NCBI GenBank assembly: GCA_963740205.1
Contig: CAVUDD010000002.1
Span: forward strand, 434,001-498,000
Source of the DNA: UBA2137 sp963740205
GTDB lineage: Bacteria; Pseudomonadota; Alphaproteobacteria; Micavibrionales; Micavibrionaceae
Reading direction: 5' to 3'
DNA: 64,000 nucleotides
The notes beneath the pieces were generated by a model, which saw nothing but the letters and a program-made list of their open reading frames with translations, searched no databases and had not been told where the DNA came from. This document shows positions 26,672 to 35,189 of this stretch, one piece after another; positions within the stretch are counted from its first letter, which is position 1, and every line of letters begins with the position of its first letter. The translations under genes and the position numbers were made by a program.

Positions 26672-27214
26672 CTAGCCAACTTTAATCAAAGTGTCGGTTG
26701 TGAATTCATAGGGCGGTATAACTAAATTCGTTGGTGCTGGACCTTTTCTGATGCGTCCTGCCGTATCATAATGTGACCCGTGGCACGGACAAAACCATCC
26801 CCCATAATCTCCCTTGGGTTCGCCCACTTTTTGTCCCAGAGGTACACAACCAAGGTGTGTACAAATACCTGTCATAACCAGCCATTTTTCTTTTTGAACA
26901 CGCTCTTCATCGGTTTGCGGGTCACGAAGCTCAGCAACATCAACCTTACGCGCCTCTATGATTTCTGCTTGTGTTCTGTGGCGAACAAAAACAGGAGCAC
27001 CGCGCCAAACGACTGTTATGGCCTGCCCCTCTTCAACAGGAGTTAAATCAACCTCTGTTGTCGCCAATGCCAAAGTATCGGCAGCTGGGCTCATCTGATT
27101 AATGGCTGGCCACGCTACACTTCCAACGGCAACGGCACCCATGGCTGTTGCAGTCAGATAGAGAAAGTCTCTGCGGGTCGGTTCTTGATCTCGTGTTTCG
27201 TCGATTGTTGTCAT
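26672..27214 (-). CDS. petA: Rieske iron-sulfur subunit of the bc1 complex
   Basis: A 180-aa membrane-anchored 2Fe-2S protein. A twin-arginine signal (TRRDFLYLTATAMG, RR at 14-15) doubles as the membrane anchor, as is normal for bacterial Rieske subunits. The cluster ligands are CTHLGC at 118-123 and CPCHGS at 142-147, with the two disulfide cysteines included, followed by GRIRKGPAPTNLVIPPYEF. It shuttles electrons from quinol to cytochrome c1. It is the first gene of the pet operon, with its promoter in the 116-bp divergent gap shared with trmL. Confidence 0.97.
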   Translation of the reverse strand: MTTIDETRDQEPTRRDFLYLTATAMGAVAVGSVAWPAINQMSPAADTLALATTEVDLTPVEEGQAITVVWRGAPVFVRHRTQAEIIEARKVDVAELRDPQTDEERVQKEKWLVMTGICTHLGCVPLGQKVGEPKGDYGGWFCPCHGSHYDTAGRIRKGPAPTNLVIPPYEFTTDTLIKVG

Positions 27215-27330
27215 TTTTTGAATATCACTTTATTTAAGATAAAACTTTACACGTAGGCGGTTAGCATTATTTTCTATTTCCTTCAAGAGAGCAAGGAACA
27301 AAACAAAGCTTTACAGAGGATTTTTTATCA

Positions 27331-27789
27331 ATGGGCATTCATATCGCATTTTTCCAACCCGATATCCCGCAAAACGTTGGCGCAGCCATGCGACTATGCG
27401 CCTGTCTCGCCGTCCCAATGCACATCATCGAGCCGACAGGATTTATTTGGAAGGAAAGCGAGTTTCGTCGCAGCGGAATGGATTACATTTCCTATGTCGA
27501 ATTACATAAACATGTTGGCTGGGAAAGCTTTTGTAAAAACACTAAAGACCAGAGGAAGATACTTCTCACAACAAAATCATCACAAGCCTACATAGATTTT
27601 GAATTTCAGGATGGCGATATTCTGTTGATGGGACGCGAAAGTGCTGGCGCACCGCAAGAGGTTCACGATCAGGTTGATGGCAGCATTACAATTCCGATGT
27701 CACCTGATGCGCGCTCATTAAATGTTGTAAATTCCGCCTCGCTCGTTATAGGTGAAGCCTTAAGGCAAACTCACAACTTTCCAAAATAG
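27331..27789 (+). CDS. trmL: tRNA (cytidine(34)-2'-O)-methyltransferase
   Basis: A 152-aa SPOUT-class enzyme that 2'-O-methylates the wobble base of leucine tRNAs using SAM. Motif 1 is FQPDIPQNVGAAMRLCACLA, motif 2 LLMGRESAGAPQEVHDQVD and motif 3 ITIPMSPDARSLNVVNSASLV, which together make the trefoil knot. Length is typical. It is divergent from petA and followed 2 bases later by hemF, an arrangement seen in many alphaproteobacteria. The window also encodes one of its likely substrates, tRNA-Leu(CAA). Confidence 0.94.
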   Translation: MGIHIAFFQPDIPQNVGAAMRLCACLAVPMHIIEPTGFIWKESEFRRSGMDYISYVELHKHVGWESFCKNTKDQRKILLTTKSSQAYIDFEFQDGDILLMGRESAGAPQEVHDQVDGSITIPMSPDARSLNVVNSASLVIGEALRQTHNFPK

Positions 27790-27791
27790 TT

Positions 27792-28673
27792 ATGCAGACA
27801 GCAACAGCACAAACAAATGATATTAACTTAAAAAAACAGCTAGCCAGTACATGGTTTTCTGAATTGCAGGATATGATATGCGCTGAATTCGAAGCTATTG
27901 AGCGTGAAAATGGCTCGGAAAGTTGCTTTACCAAAACACCTTGGGACAGACAAGACACAGACAGCCCAAACGACACGGGCAGTATCCTAAAGGGTGGCGG
28001 TGAAATGCGCTTGATGAAAGGGCGTATCTTTGAAAAAGTAGGTGTCAATATTTCCAAAGTTTACGGCACATTTAGCGAGGAGTTTCGTGCAAAAATCCCT
28101 GGCGCTCAGGAAACTGGGGAGTTCTGGGCATCTGGCATTTCCTTGGTTGCACATATGCAAAACCCTTTTGTCCCTGCTGTTCACATGAATACACGTATGA
28201 TTTCAACATCCAAAACATGGTTTGGTGGCGGCGCGGATTTAACACCCACCTTTCCTTATGATGAAGACACGAATGCTTTTCACGAGGCTTTAAAGCAAGC
28301 TTGTGACATACATGATCCTGCCTATCACAACGAATTCAAAGAATGGTGTGATCGTTATTTCTTTCTACCCCACAGAAATGAACCTCGCGGTGTGGGAGGT
28401 ATTTTCTACGATTATCTTGATACAGATTGGGATAAGAACTTTGAATTCACTCAAGATGTCGGCAGGGCATTTCTGAACATCTATCCGAAAATTGTCCGTA
28501 GGCGTATGAATGAAGAATGGAGCGATGAAGATAAAGATAAACAACGTTTGAAACGTGCGCGCTACGTCGAATTTAATCTTTTACATGACCGCGGCACACA
28601 ATTCGGCCTCAAGACAGGCGGCAACACAGACGCCATACTAATGTCCATGCCACCTGATGCTAAGTGGGATTAG
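27792..28673 (+). CDS. hemF: oxygen-dependent coproporphyrinogen III oxidase
   Basis: A 293-aa cytosolic enzyme converting coproporphyrinogen III to protoporphyrinogen IX with O2 in haem synthesis. Family blocks are GGGEMRLMKGRIFEKVGVN near residue 65, HMNTRMISTSKTWFGGGADL near 132, EPRGVGGIFYDYLD near 197 and RARYVEFNLLHDRGTQFGL near 256. Use of HemF fits an aerobic lifestyle and the bc1 complex next door. It is cotranscribed with trmL. The stop overlaps the convergent cca gene by 4 bases. Confidence 0.96.
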   Translation: MQTATAQTNDINLKKQLASTWFSELQDMICAEFEAIERENGSESCFTKTPWDRQDTDSPNDTGSILKGGGEMRLMKGRIFEKVGVNISKVYGTFSEEFRAKIPGAQETGEFWASGISLVAHMQNPFVPAVHMNTRMISTSKTWFGGGADLTPTFPYDEDTNAFHEALKQACDIHDPAYHNEFKEWCDRYFFLPHRNEPRGVGGIFYDYLDTDWDKNFEFTQDVGRAFLNIYPKIVRRRMNEEWSDEDKDKQRLKRARYVEFNLLHDRGTQFGLKTGGNTDAILMSMPPDAKWD

Positions 28674-29908
28674 AGTTTAGATTTTGCCCACTCAATACAT
28701 TCCTTTTGAGTCGGCTTAAAATTATTCCCAATCCACCAATCTTCGGTTTCCTTAAGTAACTGACCAATTTCGGGCCCCTGCTTAATTCCTAAAGCTTGTA
28801 TATCTTTACCAGTAATAGGCAGAACGGGAACATCCCATTTGCCCAATAATGTTAACGCAGCTTCATCAAAGGTGGTCAATCCTGTGCGGGCAAAGTGGAT
28901 GAGCAAAGCTTGAAGTAAAGCTTCTCTGCCGAATTCATAAATTTGCCTCTTTAGATAATCAAGCCTCAAATCCTCTGTTTCCGATAAGCTTTCAAGCGCG
29001 CCTTTAATATCTTTAAAGAATTTTAAGTCTTTGTTAGAAAATGATAATTGTGATTTTATATCTTCATCTGACACACCCGTTTCAAATAACATAAAGAAAC
29101 GAGCACATAAATTAAACAAATCGTATCGTTTTTGTAAATTTATGAAATTTCTAATAAGCGTTTCTTCGAAATTTTTTACAAAAAGCTGTGGCAACACATT
29201 TGCTTTATTCATAAATCCCATAACATCCACAGATCGATCCACAGAAAGAATTTTTTTCAGTTCCTCCGTAACCCTTTCTTTGGAAAGAGAATCCACAAGC
29301 TCTGCATGTTTTTGACAAATCTCTTGTGTATAATCGTCTGGTCTGTCGCCATAAAGCGCAATAAATCTGTAGTAACGTAATATTCGCAACGCATCTTCTT
29401 TAATTCTTTGGGGTGCTTCGCCAACAAATAAAATTGCCCTTTTTCGAATATCGTCCAATCCCAAACCCAGCGGGTCGTAAATCTGACCTTTCTTATCCAT
29501 TAGTAAAGTATTTATCGTAAAATCTCGCCTTTTAGCGTCTTCAATCCAGTCATTAGTAAATACGACCTTGGCATGGCGACCGTCTGTTTCAACGTCTTCG
29601 CGAAGTGTTGTGATTTCGCATTTATCCTTGTTCCTCACAGCCGTTACCGTGCCGTGATCTATCCCTGTTGGAAAAACCTTAATCTTTGCTTTTGATAAAA
29701 TCTCAACCATGCGCTCGGGACTTAGAGTTGTTGCCATATCAACATCGGCAACGGGCAATCGCATCATATGATTGCGTACCGCACCCCCGACAAAGCGTGC
29801 TTCCCCCCCCGCCTCGGCAACCACGTCAATGATATCCAAATACAATGTCCGTTGCGCCCAACCAGGTAAATGCGTAAGCGTCCAAACAGGCGACAGAGGC
29901 TTATTCAT
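28670..29908 (-). CDS. cca: CCA tRNA nucleotidyltransferase / poly(A) polymerase family
   Basis: A 412-aa class II nucleotidyltransferase. The head has FVGGAVRNHMMRLPVADVDM, with the GG...DxD metal site near residues 40-58, and RRDFTINTLLMDKKGQIYD with the RRD nucleotide motif near 128. IKEDALRILRYYRF marks the neck. The body and tail are helical. It adds or repairs the 3'-CCA of tRNAs. Size and motifs fit the alphaproteobacterial CCA enzymes; poly(A) polymerase activity is less likely. The tRNA-Leu in this window already encodes CCA, so repair would be its role there. It overlaps the DUF1285 gene start-to-stop by 8 bases. Confidence 0.92.
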   Translation of the reverse strand: MNKPLSPVWTLTHLPGWAQRTLYLDIIDVVAEAGGEARFVGGAVRNHMMRLPVADVDMATTLSPERMVEILSKAKIKVFPTGIDHGTVTAVRNKDKCEITTLREDVETDGRHAKVVFTNDWIEDAKRRDFTINTLLMDKKGQIYDPLGLGLDDIRKRAILFVGEAPQRIKEDALRILRYYRFIALYGDRPDDYTQEICQKHAELVDSLSKERVTEELKKILSVDRSVDVMGFMNKANVLPQLFVKNFEETLIRNFINLQKRYDLFNLCARFFMLFETGVSDEDIKSQLSFSNKDLKFFKDIKGALESLSETEDLRLDYLKRQIYEFGREALLQALLIHFARTGLTTFDEAALTLLGKWDVPVLPITGKDIQALGIKQGPEIGQLLKETEDWWIGNNFKPTQKECIEWAKSKL

Positions 29909-30461
29909 TTGTATCTCCGCGTACGTTTCCTAGGGGATAAAAGGATCCTGCACTTTCTACTCCCACAACTTCACCTTTTTCTTTTGCATGCCTGTTTAGT
30001 AGTTCATAAAAAACATGACGCCCAAGGCGCGCCTTTAAACCTTTGCGTATTTCAATCTCGGGTAGGTTTTGTTTGTGGTATTCGGAATAACTTAATTCAA
30101 TCGGGCTTTCATTACTCGCCGCAACGCTTTCACCATACTGTGTTTGAAGCATCAAAATATCATTTTCGTAGTGGTACGAAGTAATTACAAAGGGTAAATC
30201 CTCTACCTCTACCTCATAGGACACATAAGGAGTTTTAATATGGTATTTCCCTGTTTCCACCTCAAACATCAGCCCCCTACCTGCCCAAACACCATCGCCT
30301 GCACCAGAGAATAACTTTGCCAAAGCTTCACGTTGAATAATTCCAGGTTGGCCAATCTCTGCCGCATGGGCATACCAATTTCCATTATGATCAATCGTAA
30401 AGGAAATTCCCTTCTCTTTTTTTGTCTCATGGTCGTATGTTTTTATTTTTTCAGGTTTCAT
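29901..30461 (-). CDS. DUF1285 family protein
   Basis: A 186-aa cytosolic protein of the DUF1285 family, common in alpha- and gammaproteobacteria. Characteristic segments are ISFTIDHNGNWYAHAAEIGQ at the N-terminus, REALAKLFSGAGDGVWAGRG, YHIKTPYVSYEVEVEDLPFV and ARLGRHVFYELLNRHAKEKG. The structure-determined relatives are small beta-rich proteins with no known catalytic activity. It heads a two-gene transcript with cca (8-base overlap), divergent from the MoxR operon. Confidence 0.88.
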   Translation of the reverse strand: MKPEKIKTYDHETKKEKGISFTIDHNGNWYAHAAEIGQPGIIQREALAKLFSGAGDGVWAGRGLMFEVETGKYHIKTPYVSYEVEVEDLPFVITSYHYENDILMLQTQYGESVAASNESPIELSYSEYHKQNLPEIEIRKGLKARLGRHVFYELLNRHAKEKGEVVGVESAGSFYPLGNVRGDTNE

Positions 30462-30564
30462 AGGTTCTAATACTATCTATTTCTTTCATATCCTCAACAA
30501 AGGCATTATATAGGATATATACAAAAAATCATCCAAGAGACTCTATGGGAGCTGCGCAGTCGAT

Positions 30565-31587
30565 ATGGCAAAAATAACAGCAAAAAAAACCACATCCAAA
30601 ACAGCTGATGAAAAACCTGTCGATAATCAGGCTGAAGAGCATTTTACAAAGGCTGTAGAAGATCTTAAAAAAATTAAACAAGAGATATCTAAGGTTATTT
30701 ATGGACAAGAAGACGTTATTAATTTGTCACTGACTGCCATTCTTGCTGGAGGGCACGGTTTAATTGTTGGTGTTCCTGGACTTGCCAAAACACTACTTGT
30801 TGATACTTTCGGTACCGTCCTTGGCCTTTCTACCAAGCGTATTCAGTGTACACCAGACCTTATGCCAGCCGATGTTATCGGAACAGAAGTTCTGGAAGAA
30901 AATTCGAAAGGTGCACGTTCATTCCGTTTTATCGAAGGCCCTGTTTTTTCCAACCTTCTCATGGCAGACGAAATTAACCGCGCCAGCCCCCGCACACAAT
31001 CCGCACTCCTTCAAGCAATGCAGGAAAGAAATGTAACCGTAGGCGGCGCACATCATGCTCTTCCTGATCCTTTTCATGTGCTTGCAACCCAAAACCCTAT
31101 TGAACAGGAAGGAACTTACCCTTTACCAGAGGCTCAACTTGACCGTTTTTTACTTCAAATTGATGTGGATTACCCCGATTTGGATGCTGAAAAAACAATG
31201 CTTTTGAAAACAACAGGTTCGGAAAAAATAAAGCCAAAAGAAATAATTTCTGTGAAACGGCTTTTGAATTTACAAAACATAGCCCGCGAAATTCCCGTTG
31301 GTGATAAGATGTCCGATAAAATTTTAAATCTCGTGCGCTCACTACGCCCTAACCCTGATGCTGATGAAATGGTACGAGAATATGTTATGTGGGCACCTGG
31401 GCCGCGAGCCGCGCAGGCACTCATGCAGACAGCCAAAGCATATGCCCTTTTAAATGGTCGGTTGTCGCCTTCTCTAGATGATTTAAAATTTCTAGCACCT
31501 TCAGTTCTGAAACACAGAATGGCACTCACGCCTTACGCCGACAGTGATGGTGTGTCCGTGAACGACCTTATCTCGAAACATTTTTAA
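30565..31587 (+). CDS. MoxR family AAA+ ATPase
   Basis: A 340-aa MoxR-type ATPase, thought to act as a chaperone that inserts cofactors or assembles complexes with VWA-domain partners. Walker A is GVPGLAKTLL near residue 70, Walker B LLMADEINRASPRTQSALLQ near 132, the MoxR-specific AMQERNVTVGG follows, and TQNPIEQEGTYPLPEAQLDR near 177 contains sensor 1 and the arginine finger. The N-terminal 30 residues are Lys/Thr-rich and disordered. It is the first gene of a four-gene operon (MoxR, DUF58, BatA-like, large membrane protein), the usual MoxR partner set. Confidence 0.93.
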   Translation: MAKITAKKTTSKTADEKPVDNQAEEHFTKAVEDLKKIKQEISKVIYGQEDVINLSLTAILAGGHGLIVGVPGLAKTLLVDTFGTVLGLSTKRIQCTPDLMPADVIGTEVLEENSKGARSFRFIEGPVFSNLLMADEINRASPRTQSALLQAMQERNVTVGGAHHALPDPFHVLATQNPIEQEGTYPLPEAQLDRFLLQIDVDYPDLDAEKTMLLKTTGSEKIKPKEIISVKRLLNLQNIAREIPVGDKMSDKILNLVRSLRPNPDADEMVREYVMWAPGPRAAQALMQTAKAYALLNGRLSPSLDDLKFLAPSVLKHRMALTPYADSDGVSVNDLISKHF

Positions 31588-31593
31588 TGCATC

Positions 31594-32496
31594 ATGCCTT
31601 TCGGGATATCCATTCAAAAACACGATACTGGACATGTTTTAAAAGAAGCACTCTATCTTGCGCATGAATGCGCTAATGATATTCAGGCAACAACATCTCA
31701 CAAAGCCCAAAACATTCTCGCTGCTGCTGGGTTAAAAGAAAAACGCAAAGCTGGACAAGGCTCCATGTTCTGGCAATTTCGTCCCTACGAAGTTGGTGAT
31801 ACACCTAAAAATATTGACTGGAAACGCACAGGTCGCGGCGACAAAGTTATTGTTAAAGATCGCACCGAAGAGCAAGCTGAAACCTATCGTTTCTGGATAG
31901 ACCCTGCATTAAAAGGACAGTCTATAAAACATTACGAAAGCTTACTTTATGTCTTATCTTTGAGCACACTTATTCATGAGAACGAAGACAAAACAGCCCC
32001 TATATCCAAAGGTAAAGACACACCTACACGCGGACTAAAAACACTTCATTCCTTATTCCATCATTTCTCTTCCTTTGGGCAAGTTTCCCTGGAAAATTTA
32101 AAGAAAATTTCCATTCCTAAATCGCATACCTGCGTTTTGTTTTCTGACTTTTGGCAGCCAACGGAATTTATTGAAAGCACACTCAAACCTCTTATGCGTC
32201 AACACCCACACGGAGTTCTCGTGCAAGTTGCGCGTTCCGAAGAACTTACATTTCCTTTTGTAGGGCGTACATTCTTCAAAGATTTTGATAATAACGAAAG
32301 AACTTATCGGATCGAAGATGCTTCTTCTGTGCAGGAGGCCTACCTTACTAAGATTGAGGCACATCAAAACGAACTCAAAGCCTTTACAAAACGTCATGGT
32401 TGGCAATTTGAAACAGTTAGTGATGCTAAAACTAAACAAGAGAATTTGAAAAATCTTTATAATCGCCTTCTTCATATTGAGGAGAAAATTAGATGA
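31594..32496 (+). CDS. DUF58 domain protein, MoxR partner
   Basis: A 300-aa soluble protein of the DUF58 family. The hallmark is RPYEVGDTPKNIDWKRTGRG near residue 65, followed by VKDRTEEQAETYRFWIDPAL, which begins a degenerate von Willebrand A-like fold (the DxSxS metal site is not evident). DUF58 proteins almost always follow a MoxR ATPase and are thought to be its client or adaptor. It starts 6 bases after moxR, and its last 4 bases overlap the next gene's start. Confidence 0.9.
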   Translation: MPFGISIQKHDTGHVLKEALYLAHECANDIQATTSHKAQNILAAAGLKEKRKAGQGSMFWQFRPYEVGDTPKNIDWKRTGRGDKVIVKDRTEEQAETYRFWIDPALKGQSIKHYESLLYVLSLSTLIHENEDKTAPISKGKDTPTRGLKTLHSLFHHFSSFGQVSLENLKKISIPKSHTCVLFSDFWQPTEFIESTLKPLMRQHPHGVLVQVARSEELTFPFVGRTFFKDFDNNERTYRIEDASSVQEAYLTKIEAHQNELKAFTKRHGWQFETVSDAKTKQENLKNLYNRLLHIEEKIR

Positions 32497-35189
32497 ATTT
32501 CTTCTCTGCTTTAACATTTTTGAACCCTTGGTTTCTTTTTGCCTTTTTGGCAGTGCCTTTATTAATACTTCTCCTAAGGGTCATTCCGCCTCCTCCGAAA
32601 CAAGTAACATTGGCAACTGCACGATTTCTTGAAAAACTGGTAACACAAAAACGTACCAGCCATAAGACACCTTGGTGGTTGCTTGTGTTGCGCACACTCA
32701 TTTTGTTTTTCATCATTCTGGCATTTGCACATCCTGTCATGCGCAAAGACACTTCGGCGCAACTAACAAAGCCCGTATTACTCATTATTGATAACAGCTG
32801 GAGCGCTGCTCAAAACTGGGAACAACTTATCCTAAAGGCAACTCATACACTGCGTGATGCACAAAGCGCCGACTTAACAGTGCGCCTTGCTTTAACTGCA
32901 CCACTTCCTGGACAAGAAAAACCTCTCCTGAAATCCGCTGATAATCCAGCTACTCTCAAATCATTTATAAATGGACTTACTCCAGAGGCATGGCAGGGTA
33001 AAGATGGCTCCCTTGCACAAATTCTTGATGGGGAGAATGATGAAAATATGGACGTCGTATGGCTATCTTCAGGCCTAACGAGTAATGGGTCACGACAATT
33101 GTACAATGAGGTGAGTGACTACGCCTCCCTTAAAATTTATCATCCCAATGATGCCGCGTTGCCACTTGTTCTATCAAACGAGAAGGATACTATATCATCA
33201 CATAATTATTTGATTTCACGCGCAGTTCCAAGTCAGATCAATCAGGCCATAACCCTCTTAGGACAAAATAAAAATAATACTGTTCTTGAACAGAATTCTT
33301 TATCCTTTTCCGGTAACGCTTTAACAGTAGAATTTGAACATATTACTGAAAAATCAGTCCGTTCAGAAAAGTTGAGAGTTGCTGGGCAAACAACAGCCGC
33401 CTCAGTTTTACTGCTTGGGAAAGGTGGCGAGAAACCCTATGTCGGTATTGCAACAAGCGATGCAGAAGAAAGTGACTCTACTTTTACCGACAGTGAGTAT
33501 TATCTCACACGGGCATTACAACCTTTCGCAAAAGTTACAGTAGGGACGCCACAAACACTATTGGAGGAAAAAAACCTTTCTGTTCTTATTCTGCCCGACA
33601 TTTCAACTCTTCCTATCGAGCAACTAGATAAACTTGAAAAATGGATTAATAAAGGTGGTCTCTTATTAAGATTTGGTGGGCCCTCTACCGCGCAGATTGA
33701 TCAGCTACCCACAGCCGTACCTATGCAAAAAGGAGAGCGGGCATTAGGAGGAGATTTGACATGGGAGCAAACACAAACACTTGCTGAATTTTCTGAATCC
33801 AGTCCTTTTTACGGCTTGGAATTGAGCGACAACATCACATTAAAAAAGCATCTTCTTGCAAAACCTGAAGAAACAAAACCAGAGAACATATGGGCAAGCT
33901 TAAGCGATGGAATCCCTTTCGTTACAGCCGCTAAATACAATCGTGGACTGGTCGTTTACATTCACACTACGGCAGATCCATCTTGGTCTGACTTTCCTTT
34001 AACTGGTATGTATATTGAAATTTTGAAGAAAATTATTTCCATGTCTGACCGCCCAGCAGAAGCGTTCCAGCAAAGCGCGAAAGGCAATGTATTCTTAAGC
34101 CCTGTTCTTGTTCTGAACGCCAAAGGAGAACTTGTTAAACCATCACCTCTATTTAAGAGCTTCTCAATCGCGGAACAAGATACAATCGAGCCAAACTCAT
34201 TAAATCCACCTGGTATATATTCTTATAAGGGCTTAAACAAAGCCTTAAATCTTGGCAATACTATTGGACAAATAGAGCCCACTACAACATTAAATGGGAA
34301 CGAGAGCTTGTTCAGCATACTTGATGGAAACAACGAGCGCGATTTCAAACCACTTCTATTGAAAATAGCACTTTTGCTGTTCTTTGTAGATTGGGCTGTA
34401 ATGCTCTATCTCATGCGCCTCTCTGACAATTTGAAGTCATTATTCGCGCGCTACAAACGGCAATTTTCTTCTTTAATTATATTATCGTTTCTTTGCTTTA
34501 TACCCGCGAATATTTCGTATGCACAAAATAATGATATTAATAATATTTCCAATATGCACCTTGCCTACTTTAAAACTGGTAATGCTTTTCTTGATAATAA
34601 AAGTAGAAATGGATTAACCCAGTTACAAAACACACTTATTGCCAGAACGTCCGTTGAGCCATATGGAGTTATGCCACTTGATATTGAAAATGACACTCTT
34701 CTTTTTTATCCTTTTATCTATTGGTATGTCACTGTCGAGCAACAATCCTTATCAGAAAAGGCAAAAACCAAACTTCAAAGCTACATAGAAAATGGTGGCT
34801 TGGTAATTGTAGATTTGGGTACACCAGCAGCGGTGCAAAGCGGTTCTAGTGAAACTGAGTTTTTTCTGTCCCTTGTCGATGGCATTAACCTCCCCCCCTT
34901 GCAACAAATCAGTGACAACCATCCCCTAAGACGTTCTTTTTATTTGTTGGACAAATTACATGGCCGTTACGACTCCCCGAATGTTTGGGCAAGTTACGAT
35001 CCGGATAATCTTGAAAACTCCGTTGCAGGCCTAATAATTGGAGGCAATGATTGGGCTGGTGCATGGGCAAGTGGCACAAATGAAATGGCCAATCGCACAG
35101 GAATTAACCTCACTATGTATGCTCTGACAGGCAACTATAAATCTGACCAGCTTCATCTGCCCTTTATCCTTGAGAGGTTGGGACAATGA
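32493..35189 (+). CDS. BatA-like membrane protein with DUF4159 C-terminus
   Basis: An 898-aa inner-membrane protein. The first 90 residues match the aerotolerance-regulator N-terminal domain (FFSALTFLNPWFLFAFLAVP, LLILLLRVIPPPPKQ, and a second helix TLILFFIILAFAHPVM). A VWA-like region follows with LLIIDNSWSAAQNW near 95 (one Asp, DNSWS, in place of DxSxS). Residues about 300-560 show glutamine-amidotransferase-like strands (VLILPDISTLPIEQLDKLEK, WINKGGLLLRFGGPS). A membrane segment lies near 623-648. The C-terminal 220 residues are a DUF4159-type domain with ENGGLVIVDLGTPAAV. It acts with MoxR and DUF58 at the envelope; the actual client is unknown. Confidence 0.85.
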   Translation: MNFFSALTFLNPWFLFAFLAVPLLILLLRVIPPPPKQVTLATARFLEKLVTQKRTSHKTPWWLLVLRTLILFFIILAFAHPVMRKDTSAQLTKPVLLIIDNSWSAAQNWEQLILKATHTLRDAQSADLTVRLALTAPLPGQEKPLLKSADNPATLKSFINGLTPEAWQGKDGSLAQILDGENDENMDVVWLSSGLTSNGSRQLYNEVSDYASLKIYHPNDAALPLVLSNEKDTISSHNYLISRAVPSQINQAITLLGQNKNNTVLEQNSLSFSGNALTVEFEHITEKSVRSEKLRVAGQTTAASVLLLGKGGEKPYVGIATSDAEESDSTFTDSEYYLTRALQPFAKVTVGTPQTLLEEKNLSVLILPDISTLPIEQLDKLEKWINKGGLLLRFGGPSTAQIDQLPTAVPMQKGERALGGDLTWEQTQTLAEFSESSPFYGLELSDNITLKKHLLAKPEETKPENIWASLSDGIPFVTAAKYNRGLVVYIHTTADPSWSDFPLTGMYIEILKKIISMSDRPAEAFQQSAKGNVFLSPVLVLNAKGELVKPSPLFKSFSIAEQDTIEPNSLNPPGIYSYKGLNKALNLGNTIGQIEPTTTLNGNESLFSILDGNNERDFKPLLLKIALLLFFVDWAVMLYLMRLSDNLKSLFARYKRQFSSLIILSFLCFIPANISYAQNNDINNISNMHLAYFKTGNAFLDNKSRNGLTQLQNTLIARTSVEPYGVMPLDIENDTLLFYPFIYWYVTVEQQSLSEKAKTKLQSYIENGGLVIVDLGTPAAVQSGSSETEFFLSLVDGINLPPLQQISDNHPLRRSFYLLDKLHGRYDSPNVWASYDPDNLENSVAGLIIGGNDWAGAWASGTNEMANRTGINLTMYALTGNYKSDQLHLPFILERLGQ